Source: Trogon surrucura (taxonomy: Eukaryota > Chordata > Aves > Trogoniformes > Trogonidae). Taken from it: a DNA stretch of 64,000 nt. Positions 1-11,177 of the stretch are shown here, piece after piece (within the stretch, counting starts at the first letter, position 1; the number at the start of each line of letters is the position of its first letter). Under the pieces are notes generated by a model. The model worked only from the letters and a program-made list of their open reading frames with translations. It did not search any database and was not told where the DNA came from. Location: the NCBI GenBank assembly GCA_020746105.1, contig CM036617.1, positions 204,373,971 through 204,437,970 on the forward strand. The letters are read 5' to 3'. The position numbers and the translations under genes were made by a program.

Positions 1-3000
1 CAGGCTGGGTGCAGGGTGGTGCCTAATCCAGTGCGCTTTGGGGCTTACTTTGAGGGCAGCATCTCTCCCCGCTGCAGAGCTGTCATCCTCCCATCTGTCT
101 CTGCTAAGCCCCGGCCCACCGCGTGCCACCAGCGTGCGCAAGAGCAGCGTGCTGTGACTCTGGCTAGACTTGGCTTTGCAGGGTAACTACTGTGATTTAG
201 AAAACTGCAATTCCTACGTTGGGTCTGACATGTGGCAAAAGCAATAAAAGACTTCTCATTATTGTCATCCATGGGGTTGCTTCACAGGTCCAACCTATTA
301 CCTGAAGTATGTCCTTAAATGCACACAGACACAAACATCAGGAAAATAGCTTTCAACTCAACCTGGATCTTCTCCGCAGGAACACGATAATCCTGGTTAC
401 TTGATACTGCAGGCAGACTTCACTTACTTGTCAAACAAGCTCTGCTGCTTAATGAAATGAACAAATCCACTTCCATCCTCAAAGGGGAGTTTAACTTGCT
501 GTTTCTTTAAATTAAGCCTGCACTGCCTCAAACCTCTATTGAAGTGTCAGCAGGTATATTCCAAAAGTGACATCTGTAAAAATGACTGCCTTCCCCTCCT
601 GCTATTCTCTGTTCACCCATGCAGAATCTAATTCTGAAAAATAAAGTTATCTGCTAATAATGGTGATCTAATTGCTGTTCTGAGATCTGGCAATCTGCAG
701 GGCTGGCTTTAAAAACCTGGGTGAAGCGATTACAACTCAGTGATGTACCAAAACACAGAGCAGATCCACACTTTGTCCTATTTGTCCACACTTTGTGCTA
801 TTTTGCTCCAGGCTACTCATCAAAAGCAGAGATTTATGTTGTGGTGCTGTCCAGTCATAGCAAAAAAAACCAAAACCCAACAACTCCCAGATTTCTTTTC
901 ATAGTTATGTGAAACTCAGTTGCATAATATGCTGCTGTATCTCAAACCTGTCCTTATTTGAAGGGTCATGTCCACTTTTCAATCATTCTTATGTTGATGG
1001 TGCCTTTATAATAATTACAGCAAACGTCAGCCTCGTTTTCTCCCACTGGTGCATGGATGATGTACATACATAATTTCCACAAATGCGTAAGAATCGTTCT
1101 TGTATGTCTGCTACCCCTGCAGAGATGAGACGCGCTGTCTGACACCTGCGTGTCTTTGATTGCAAGAGTGGTGGTTTCATTTCTAGAAACCAGGGATGAA
1201 CAAAACCCAGCAGATTCACTGGGAGGCTTAAGTCAGACAAATCTCCAGGGAGGGCTTTCTGCAGTCAGGTTTGATGCATGTGTCTGATCGACGGCACTGC
1301 GGTAAGAAGATGCACATCCTTTGGCAAGACTGTTCAGCTTTGGAATAAATTTCACCCCAATTAAACACCCTTCACCTGTTTTTTGCAGAAGACGTGCTGC
1401 CCTGAACATCCCCAGCACCACTCTGCCCCTCTCTTCTCAGAGAGGCTTACAGTAGTGCTTTCTGCAAGATTATGATAGAAATCTCTCAAAACAACAGCTC
1501 CCTGTCAGGTTTGTTAAACGAGGAAGAGGGGTAGTGAACACGCAGATGTGGGAAGGTGTAACACATCCTTAGGTCCTCCCAGCCTGGGACGTGCTCAGCG
1601 CTGGCTCTCCTGGCTGCCCAAGCTGCCGTAGGGACACTCAGGGGTATCTGCTGGTGGGATCCCCTCTGCTTCAGGATGGTGGCTATCTCCTGGGGGGGTC
1701 TGCAGCAGCAAAAGTCCCAGCCACTCTGTGCTGCACAGGTACAGCTACTGTAACAGGGGTGAGAAACTCATTGTTTAAGAAGTCGACTTTCTTTGTGGAT
1801 TTTGGATCTTTTTTTATCCAGCAGATAAAAACTACACCTCCACTGTGAATGAAATGGAAACTCAGCGAATATCTCTTTCCTGAATAAATATAAATCTAGG
1901 TGTGATTTTGTGTGTTTAGATTTCTGTTCTGAGGATACTTGGGATTTTACTGAAGTGTTTTCCAGTTGTATACACAATTTTGGTTTATAACTTTCTTTAG
2001 TTTCTGGTATATTCTGCAGTTATATTTTACAGGGAAGTTCCAAGACTTTTGGGTATGATGCCTATTTATATGTTTCTGCTACTCATGAACAATTTAATAT
2101 GTCAGACAGTACAAAGAGATGATCATTTCAATAACTAAATTTTCTGAAGAAGGCTATCCTACACTATGCCTGCTTGACACCTTAAAACCATTTTTAAGAG
2201 GGAAATTTATTTTGATTTGAAAAGACTAAAACATTGTATTGTAAGAAAGGTAAATCAATCTGTCTTTCAATTTACTTAATACGATAAAACTCTGTAGCTC
2301 TCCTCATTCCTGCTTTTTAAAATATAAGGCACTAAGAAAAGTGGGAAATAAATGACTGCTATTTAAGAAACAATGACATTACTGAGGCTCCCTGGGGGCT
2401 GCTCAGTGTGGAGTAAAGCCAAAGCTGGAGAGAAGGGTCTTTGCAGCTGGTGCCACAGGCGTCTCCTGGGTGTGAAGGCAGGAGCCAGAGCTGTTCTAAG
2501 AATAGGTAAAGCTAACAGGGATCCCCGGAGCAAAGCTGGCTGCTGGAAAACTGTGGCACAACCTGCAGAACCAACTGAGACCGAGAAGGTGGACAAAGTG
2601 TATGCAGGTAGGGTAACACCTACCATCTCCCCAAGTACAGCCAATCCAGGTTGGAGGGACGATGTCCTTAGGACACAGAATGAGGAAATCACCAGTGCTG
2701 CAGTTGCAAGAAGGAGAAGAAGTTTACTGATGTTACTTTATGGTGCAGCATAGGAAATAAAACCTAGTTTTCCCACCCCGAAGATGGATATATTGCCATC
2801 TTCCTTTAGCAGATATGGAAAACAGTTTGGATAAAGTTTATCAGAGGGCTGAACTGCTTGGTGAATCTGGATATGCACAGGCTTAAAGAAAACTATTTTC
2901 AGGCATTTATGGGGATGATAGCTATCTGTTTATGAAAAAAAAAAATGGTACAGTAGCAAAATGCACTAATCTGAATGGATCCTGCTTTCCTATATATATT

Positions 3001-3347
3001 GAGAATGTATCTGAGATTACTTGAATAATCCTTAAAAATTGGTCGGTTGTTGTGCTTTGAATAAATGTAGGACTTTTTCTTCACTGATTTATGTTCATCA
3101 TATCCTGGGTAAGAAAGATCATGTTGTTCTGTCTGATTTGTGTGATGCAAAATCTTAAATTCGAAACACACATACAAACCCATCTTCTTTAATAGAAGTC
3201 ATAATTGAAATGTCTTAAAATCAGCCAACAAAGGGATCATCTCCTGTGACTGAATATTAAAGTTAAATTCATAGCAGCATATGTATGAACAACAAATATT
3301 ATCTTCCCAGATATTAAGTAATGTGCTGTGCTCATCCTCCCGTCAAT
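1..3347. other. Single-copy non-coding stretch
   Basis: I recognise no repeat family or gene here. The first 190 bases are richer in G+C and CpG than the rest. A 127-codon open stretch on the plus strand (2373-2753) ends in TAG with an AATAAA three bases later. Its composition is not convincingly protein-like and no family is recognisable, so I do not call it a gene. The remainder is AT-rich with no visible structure. Confidence 0.5.
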
Positions 3348-4600
3348 GAATCACAGAATGGTTGAAGTTGGAGGACACCTTTGGTTGGACCTCTGGTCCA
3401 CCCTGCTTCTCAAGCAGGACTTTCTAGATCTGGTTGCCCAGACGCATGTTCAGATGGCTTTCGAGTATCTCCAAGAATGGAGAGTCCACAACCTCGCTGG
3501 GTACCTGTGCCAGTGCTTAGTCACCCTCATGGTGAAAAGGTTTAGAAACATCTGGTAACAGGAGGTTTCATTTTGTGCCTGTGTTCCTTTTTGCACACAT
3601 TGCCTCTTGTCCAGTCACTGGGTACCACTGAGAAGAGCCTGGCTCCATCTTCTTTGCACCTTTCTGTCAGGTATTTGTATACTTTGATGAGATCCCCTGG
3701 GGCCTTCTCTTCTCTAGATCGAACAGTTCCAGCTCTTTCAGCCTTTCCCCATAGAAGAGATGCTCCAGTCTCTTCATCACCTCTGTGCCCTTCGTTGGAC
3801 TCTCTCCTGTATGTCTACATGTCTCTTATAGTGTAGAATCCAGAACTCAACACAAGACTCCAGGTATGGCCTCACTGGTGCTGAATAAAGCAGAAGGATC
3901 ACCTCCCGTGACCTACTGACAATACTTCGCCAAATGCAGTTCAGGATACTCTTAGCTACCTTTGCAGTGAGGACATATAGATGGCTCATGTTCAGCTTGG
4001 TGTGCACCCATGTCCTTTTTTCTGCCAAGCTGCTTTTTAAATGGGTGGCCCCAACACGTTCTGGTTCTTGTGGTTGTTCCTTCTCAGGTGCAGGACTTTT
4101 TACCTTCTTATTGAACTTCATGAGCTTCCTGTCAACCCATTTCTCCAGCCTGTCAGGGTCCCTCTGGATGGTACCACAACCCTCTGGCATATCAGTCACT
4201 TCCAGTTTCATGTCATCAGTGAACTTACTGAGGGTACACTTTGTCCCATCATCCAAATCATAACGAAGGTATTGAACAGGACTGGGCAAACTACTGACAT
4301 TTGGAGTGCACCATGAGTGAATGATCTCCAGCTGGATATTGTGCAACTGATCACCACACTCTGGGTGTTATCATTCAGCCAGTTTTAAACTCACGTCACT
4401 GTCTGCTCATCCAGCCCATTCCTCATCAGTTTATTTACGAGGATCTTAGGCAGTGTTCAGAATCTGACTGAAGTCCAGGTAGACAATTCCCACTGCTCTT
4501 TCCTCATCTCCCAGGACAGTCTTTTCATCACAGAAGATCATCAAATTGATCAAGAATGACTTCTCTTTGGCAAATCCACGCTTTCTACTCCCATTGTCAT
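3348..4600 (-). mobile_element. CR1 LINE fragment, 5'-truncated, minus strand
   Basis: This is a CR1 non-LTR retrotransposon copy with its 3' end at the low coordinate, starting in the typical antisense form (ATCACAGAATGGTTGAAGTTGG). Read on the minus strand it covers the second half of the reverse transcriptase domain and the C-terminal region of ORF2. An open segment at 4346-3777 holds the catalytic box as FTDD (about 4223-4212, where CR1 usually has FADD), then a region like PEGCGTIQRDPDRLEKW, and later SREVILLLYSAPVRPYLE. Around 4580 the peptide RGFAKEKSF matches the CR1 GFTKGKSC region. The 5' limit is fuzzy, at roughly 4600. Several stops and frameshifts make it an inactive, old copy. 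It faces another CR1 fragment on the opposite strand. Confidence 0.9.
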
Positions 4601-4796
4601 TGGAGAAATTTGCCTTATATTTTCTCATGCTGGGCTATGAGCCCTGCGCCTTCATCTTTGCATACATTTTCATTTGCAACAGTACATAGGACTAACATGG
4701 AAATTTTTATTAGTCTTGTACTACTAATGATATGTGTATTTCTCTTCACTTTCTTTGTGGTCTTCATTTGTGGTGGCCTTCCCAGTTTCTAATCAT

Positions 4797-5384
4797 CACT
4801 ACAGACTGGTCAGCCTCACCTCCATCCCTGGAAAGGTGATGGAATAACTTATCCTTGGCGCTGTCTCTAGGCATATCAAGGATAAGAAGGTTATTAGGAG
4901 CAATCAGCATGGCTTTGCCAAGGGGAAGTCATGTTTGACAAACCTGATAGCCTTTTATGAAGACGTAACCAGGTGGATGGATGGTGGCCATGCAGTGGAG
5001 GTGGTTTATCTGGATATCTGGATATCAGTAAAGTATTCGACACTTTCTCCCACAACATTCTCATAGGTAAAGTGTGGAAGTGTGGTCTGGGTGACTGAGT
5101 AGTGAGGTGGGCGCTAACTGGTTGAAGGGAAGAAGCCAGAGAGTTGAGGTCAATGGGGCAGAGTCTAGTTGGAGGCCTGTGTCTAGTGGGGTCCCTCAGG
5201 GGTCAGTGCTGGGGCCGGTGCTGTTCAATATATTTATCAATGATCTGGATGAGGGATTAGAGAATGTTGTCAGCAAGTTTGCTGATGACACAAAACTGGG
5301 AGGAGTGGCTGACACACCAGAAGGCTGTGCTGCCGTTCAGAGAGACCTGGACAGGCTGGAGGGCTGGGTAGGGAGAAATAGACC
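4797..5384 (+). mobile_element. CR1 LINE fragment, reverse transcriptase core, plus strand
   Basis: This plus-strand CR1 piece covers the reverse transcriptase core. Recognisable parts in order are the HGFAKGKSCLTNL region near 4910-4945, a VVYLD segment near 5002, [10 protein letters not shown] at about 5188-5217, the catalytic FADD box at 5278-5289, and [18 protein letters not shown] just after. It stops near 5384, before the thumb and C-terminal region, so the 3' end is missing. That is unusual, because CR1 copies normally keep the 3' end and lose the 5' end. A short internal duplication (CTGGATAT twice, near 5008-5026) breaks the frame. It lies head to head with the minus-strand copy at 3348-4600 but differs enough in sequence to be an independent insertion. 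Confidence 0.88.
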
Positions 5385-8300
5385 TATTCCAGAAAGTGTT
5401 TATGTGCAGCATATTGAAGGCAATGCAGCAATGTATGTTGCAATAAATGTTAATACAATTAATTAAATGGATCTTAGATTGAATTACAACTGCCCAGGTA
5501 CCAACAGATTTGTACCCAGGTTAGATCCATACTGGTGCAGTACAGGATGGATACAAGTCTCCTCTCAAACTACCTGCTTATGGGGCTGGCATTTATGGCT
5601 AGATGACAACTGCAGTTTATAAACTCATAATCAACACCCTGTTTTTTTTACAGTCTTTAATTTCACTGCTGCTTTCCATGTAGCTTATTGCTGTACAGTT
5701 TCTGTATTTTGCTTTCATTGTTCCTTGCCTGCTTTTTTTTCCAACTGAATCTCACTTTATTACCTACTTATATCTCTAAATTCTGCAGGTCTCTTTTTAT
5801 TAGTTTGCCATCTATCTTGGGTTTTGCAACACCTTACAATTTAGTATGATCTGTAAATTTAATTAATGTCATGTTTGCCGAAGACCATAAGTAGCCAAGT
5901 CAATTACGCAGCCAAAAATAAAAAAGGAAACCTTTATTATGCTATAAATGCTCTGCTAAAAGTCCCACTAGATAAGGAAACTTTCTACATTTCTTGACCC
6001 TCATAGATGTAGTTGCAAAGAGGTCGAGATGTTTTACTCAAGTCATTTGTGCCATTTTAATTTTTAAAATATATTATTGTCAGAGTAAATAACAAAGAAA
6101 TGAAAAATGGCAACTTAATTCCTTTCTATGTAACTGAACTGTGCTGGACAGGTTTAGACAAACATTCATGGTGCACATTTTACTATGACATGTAAATTAA
6201 ACCCACTACAGTGTTACTTTAGCAGATTGCCTCAAACTGCTTCACACATTAAGGGCACATGCAGACAACCAATTAATAATTTACTTTATTTAGAATGTCT
6301 GATTTTTCTTTTATTATTTCCAACATGTGTTATGTATATAGTGCAATTGTGTAATGCCTCAGCCCAGTCAGACAACGTTTTAGCAAAGTCTGTAATTCTC
6401 TGTCATTATTATCTCTGGGCTGTTATGATGCTGGTAGGAATTAGAGCAGAGCAACCTCCATCATTTGACTAGGAACAACAGAAATTACTACTTTGGTCTC
6501 TGACTGGGGTTAGAACAGATAAATTGAGCTAGATAATTATTACCATTTCTCAAATTCGTCATTAGCTGTAACTGCATTTCTAATACAGAAGGCCAGATTA
6601 TTGGACCTGACCCTGGTAGCTGCTCCTGACTTGCATACAGAAACATTACTAAGCTCACTCCCTCTTTAATCACACCTCTTGTTCTTCAAGAGATTTACCT
6701 GAGATACACTAATAGTTATTAACTTTTACAAAGTAATTCAAGACTTTTTAATCCCATTTTGAATGTTCAGCCTGAACACCTGATTGTCAGGCAGGGCTGG
6801 TCTCCATTGGCAGAGAGGAGAAGAAAAGGGGAAAAATTCACTATGCCTTCAGTATTTAAAAAATGAATCCCAGTTTCCAGTAAAATAAAACATACACAGA
6901 ATGTCATTTTGTTAATGAAAGTATGTAAACTAAGATGTGTAATTGAGCAAGTTATGATTTTGCCTTAGTCTTGCCCATAAATTCAGAGTGCATGCAAATT
7001 TCTCCATCAAATGTTGATTTTATATCCTTGGTTTAACCTGTAGTTAATTGCTTTTGGCTTTTAAGGATCTGTTTCCTCAAGTTATTTTGCTTGTAACTAT
7101 ATTCCAAACAGTGGTGTCCTGCTGATGGAGCGATGCAAAGTTAATGAGTCTGACGGAAGACCAACCAAGTGCTGGGAGCTAAATGAGGTCGGGGCACTGG
7201 CGAGCTGTCTTGGGAGCCTGAGCTCCTGTAGCTGCTCATGCCAATGTCTGTCTGTCCTGTGAGAACTCTTGGACAGGACATGTGGAATACTCCTTCCACA
7301 CTGTCAAGGGTGTAAAGACTATAGCGGCTTGATTCTGTTGCATAAACACAAGCATCCAGTGCCATGTAAAAAATGCACAGATCTGGGGAAGGTCCATGTG
7401 GGGTCTATGGGAATGACACAAGATCCTCTTTCCCTTACAGTTTTGTGCTTCTCTGTGGAAGCAGCTGAATGGTCTAAGGTGGACACCCAAAGGTACCACA
7501 AAGGGTGCTTGAAGGCTGTGTTTAGAGCTCTCAGTAGTGTTCCAGACATCATGGTGGCTGGAAAGAATCAGAGCTTTTGGGCACATTAATTTTACACTTT
7601 CAGTAAGTAGTGTTTTATCCTGGTTTTTTTTTTTTTTTTTTTTAGAGAGAGATAGCTGACACAGACATAGAATTAGCAAATTGTCCAAATCGATACAAGC
7701 GTCTACTATCAACTTAAAAACTGCTAGGTGTTAATTATGAGATGCCACAAACACATCACTCAGGCAGCTCCTCGTCAGAAGTGCCTGTGTTCTGCTTGGC
7801 TCCCAGCCCACGCACCCTCCATCCCTCTGTTTCACCTCTCAGACAGTAACAATTGCTTTTGTGAGACAACAGTTATTTCACAGTTTCAAGTCTCTGACTT
7901 GAAGTTCTGCCCATCAAACTCTTAAATGGAGTGAGGGCTAATTTCTCAGCCATCTGGGATGCCATGTAGATGGCCCTTCTCACTCCAAAACTATTTGAGG
8001 AGATCTCTGCAGGGCTTTGACTGCTGTGTGTTTATCAGTCCCTCATGGAAGGCAGTACAGATGTTGGGGACTGGGGAAAGGGAGATTACCTATGATTTGT
8101 GAGGGGGGAACTGTTTAGAATACTACAACACAGTGGCCACCAGGAATGGAGGTATCTTGGGAGAAATACAAAGTTAAATGGTGTAGACGAGAGATGAGGG
8201 GTGAGACAGTGAAACCTGTGAAAGACAGATGTTGACTATCATGCGCTGTTGTTCTGGAAGGCATTCAGAAGACATGGTGGTGATAGGTATGGTAATCAGG

Positions 8301-10017
8301 GTAGGTCAGAGAATGCTGTAATCTAAAACCAGTCTTCCTGCATGTGCAGTCTTTTCTGGAGAGACTCCTGGATGGCTCTGGTGTGTTCAGAGCCTGGAAA
8401 ATCTCCCAGAGGATGGGAGGTGGCCAGAGGCTGGGTGACACCTGTGAAAAGGCATGCATGGAGCACAAAATCAATCACTTATTTCTTTCCTTCAGAGGCA
8501 GGTACAACACATGTGAAAGACAATAGAAAAATAGGTGTTTTGCAGAGTGGTCTCATGAAAATGCTGCAGCTGTCACTCAAAAATCTCTCTGCTCAGACAC
8601 TTTCTGGCTGTGGTCAGCCGTGGTGCTGAGCTGCTGCAATGCAGAAGGAGGTTGCAGGCAAAGTCCAGCACAAGCCGAGTTAAATGTGTTTTCAGAAATG
8701 AGCATCTAGGTCTAGCAAGTGCAGAGCCACAGAAATGTTACAGGCCTTGCCCAGGTCTTCAGGTCTGACGTATGGAAGAAAGATGAGGTCCTGAAAGCTT
8801 CAACCCTCCCTGCCAGACACTGAGTAAACAAAAGTTGATTGAAAGTGATTTAAGAATTGAAGGAGCTGGCTTGTTTGATTTTATAGATAACAATAATACT
8901 TTTGCTATTCTAATTACAGGAAGTAATTAGACAGCTAGACCAGATCAGTTTAGGAATACAAACACCTGCTTGTGTGCTCCCAGCTGTTCTCCACTGGAAC
9001 TATTAACAAGTGTGTTTCATAGACGTATTACAGGCATTTCAAGATCACCACCATTTCCTTTCTTATCTCTTCTGAAGAACACCCTCTGCTCTAGAGTTTC
9101 CTCAGAGAAGGAAGGTGGGTGCCTGGGCAATGGTAGCATTTAAGAATTCCTCGGCTTTTCTTCTGTGTAGTCACTTTTCACACCTGAAAGGAACATAACA
9201 TGAAAAGGAGACAGAGGTAGCAGATAACGAAACAACAGCTTAATTCATATGGGTGAAGGCAGTTTATTTCTAAAAGGGAGAGGATGCCAAAAGTCTGCTT
9301 TAAAACTGAATGTTAAAATTCCTCAGAGCTCAGTCTACTGCCACAGGAGCAGGAAGATTTCTGTGCAGCTTTCTGACACTTACAGAGCTATTCACAAATA
9401 TTTCTAAGCAAAGGTTGGAGTCGCCTATTATCCTGTTTATTCCAGAAGTGCTCAGGGGCTGGCTGAAAGCAGAGCCCGGTTGTTCTGAGCTTTGTACAGA
9501 CAAAGCCATGGAGACAGCCGTTGCCTCGCTGGCTTTACTTGGCTATTGTTTTGTTGTAATGCAATTTAAAATGTGATGCAATTCTTCTGGATGTTAACAA
9601 GAGGAGAAAATACTGTTTCTTGATTTATGTCAGTTTGGTAGATGGGTTTAGGGCAAGCAAATACAAATGAAGCTACCTATTTCTATGTATTTAGGACAAA
9701 TGTTTAGTTAAAAACAAAATGATGTGAGACTCTCATTTCATTTAAAATTGGAAGCATTTATTTGGTGAGTTGCAAGCAGGAAAGTGATGGAGGTAACAGG
9801 GAGACCTGGTGAAGTTCCACCCTGTGCCTGAATCACCTCCCATTTGTTCTGCCCCAGCAAGAGCTCCAGTACATCTCACATGAATTCTCTACCACTCATT
9901 TCTTCACTGAAATACAACTATTTTTCTACTCTTCTTCTTCACTGGTACTAGGAGTCCTGGTACCAGCAATGAGGTGGAAGAAGAACAAGATCACTGTGGC
10001 TAGAGCTCACCTCTCCA
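5385..10017. other. Single-copy non-coding stretch
   Basis: I see no gene or recognised repeat family here. The segment is AT-rich with a few simple tracts, the longest a run of 20 T at 7624-7643. Reading frames on both strands at 7140-7712 overlap each other and one runs through the T tract, so they are chance frames. Confidence 0.45.
7624..7643. repeat. Poly(T) tract, 20 bases
   Basis: An uninterrupted run of 20 T is followed by AGAGAGAG. On the minus strand this is an A tract, but no AATAAA lies just upstream of it on that strand, so there is no good sign of a retrocopy tail. Confidence 0.85.
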
Positions 10018-10047
10018 ACTGGGACGCTTCTCCAGAAGCGTCCCAGT
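10018..10047. repeat. Perfect 14-bp inverted repeat with 2-base loop
   Basis: The left arm ACTGGGACGCTTCT (10018-10031) and right arm AGAAGCGTCCCAGT (10034-10047) are exact reverse complements separated by CC. In RNA the loop would open to 4-6 bases, leaving a 12-13 bp stem. The arms hold CpG sites although the surrounding DNA is CpG-poor. Pairing does not extend beyond the arms. The arms belong to no repeat family I know. Confidence 0.9.
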
Positions 10048-11064
10048 GATGCACTTCTCAGAGACAGTCCTCTGTGTTTCACTGAAAGCGACAATTCTAT
10101 GAGGCAGCATGAAGAGTAGCATCTGCCTTGCACTGTTTTTAGACCAGGTCCTTTGGTATCGGTGGCAAAAGAAGTAGGGTAGAGACACATGAGCAGACCA
10201 ACCTTCCCAAGATGTAGACTGTAGGCTTTCTTGCACTGACACTGACACAGGAGATTGGAGCTCAGGGTGGAGCCAGCCGTGCTCTCAACAAGCTCTTTTC
10301 TCAAAGGAAATTGGGAGCCCACAGCTATCAGACTCCACTGGGAGTGCAGGGCTGGTGGAGGCTATCAGGAGCTCAACTGAACTTGCTGGCGTCAGAGACA
10401 AGCTTTGAGAAATAGGATCTGAGATTTGCTATTTTATGGAGACAGAAGTTGCAGGCACAGAGGGACACTGTGATGGACAGGGTATTTTCCACATTGCTTT
10501 CTACTCTGTTGTTCTTATGTAATGATTTTTCCTGTTACTTGACTACCTAGAATTTAAAATAAATGTAAAATCTGAGCTGAGGAATGCATCCAAAGGGGCT
10601 TTTTGTTATGCAGTTTCAGACACAACTGGGTGAGGGAGGTGCCACTCACTACCTGAACGCTGCATTTCTTTAACTAGGGAAGGAACCAGAACTCCGCCCT
10701 TCAAACATAATTTCACCTTTTAATGTCAGTTTTTTTATCTGCTTTCTTTACACTCATCATGCCCTGTTATTTCTTCACATATGCTTTTCTGTTCCTGTGC
10801 TGAGGAGTGCCCAGCCCAAGCAGCTGCAAAGCAGCTGGAGCTACAATTGTCATCCCTGGAGATGTGGATGCAAGGTACCTACTAGATGTGAAAGCCGATT
10901 ACTGGATGTGAACTTTTCTCTTGGAAAAGGTGCCAAGCATCCCTCCACGAGAAATGTTCTGTGCAGGGGACTCATGCCAGGTCATCTTGACACCTGGGAC
11001 CTCACCTCACTTCTAGCAGAAAAGTGGGGACAAACTGACAGTGCTAGATAGATCTCAGAAAATA
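10048..11064. other. Single-copy non-coding stretch
   Basis: Nothing recognisable is present. The open frames here are short and lie on both strands. Confidence 0.45.
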
Positions 11065-11177
11065 AAAAATAAATCTCAAAACTACCTGCTAGTTAATAAA
11101 CATCTAAACATATTTGACATATGAAAATAGATCTCAAAGCTACCTGGTAGTTAATAAACATCTAAATATATTTGACA
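11065..11177. repeat. Tandem duplication, two copies of a 58-bp unit
   Basis: Two adjacent copies with a 58-base period share the core CTACCTG(C/G)TAGTTAATAAA. They begin near 11065 and 11123 and both end in TATTTGACA (11111-11119 and 11169-11177). The copies differ at only a few positions in the core, so the duplication looks fairly recent compared with the old CR1 copies. A weaker partial match (GATCTCAGAAAA) lies just before the first copy. Confidence 0.85.

Noticed and set aside
2373-2753. 127-codon plus frame followed at once by AATAAA
   Set aside because: No recognisable domain, the opposite strand is open over the same span (2363-2692), and the frame has no clear splice or start context.
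7236-7712. 159-codon minus frame
   Set aside because: It runs through the A/T tract at 7624-7643 as a lysine run, and other frames overlap it on both strands.
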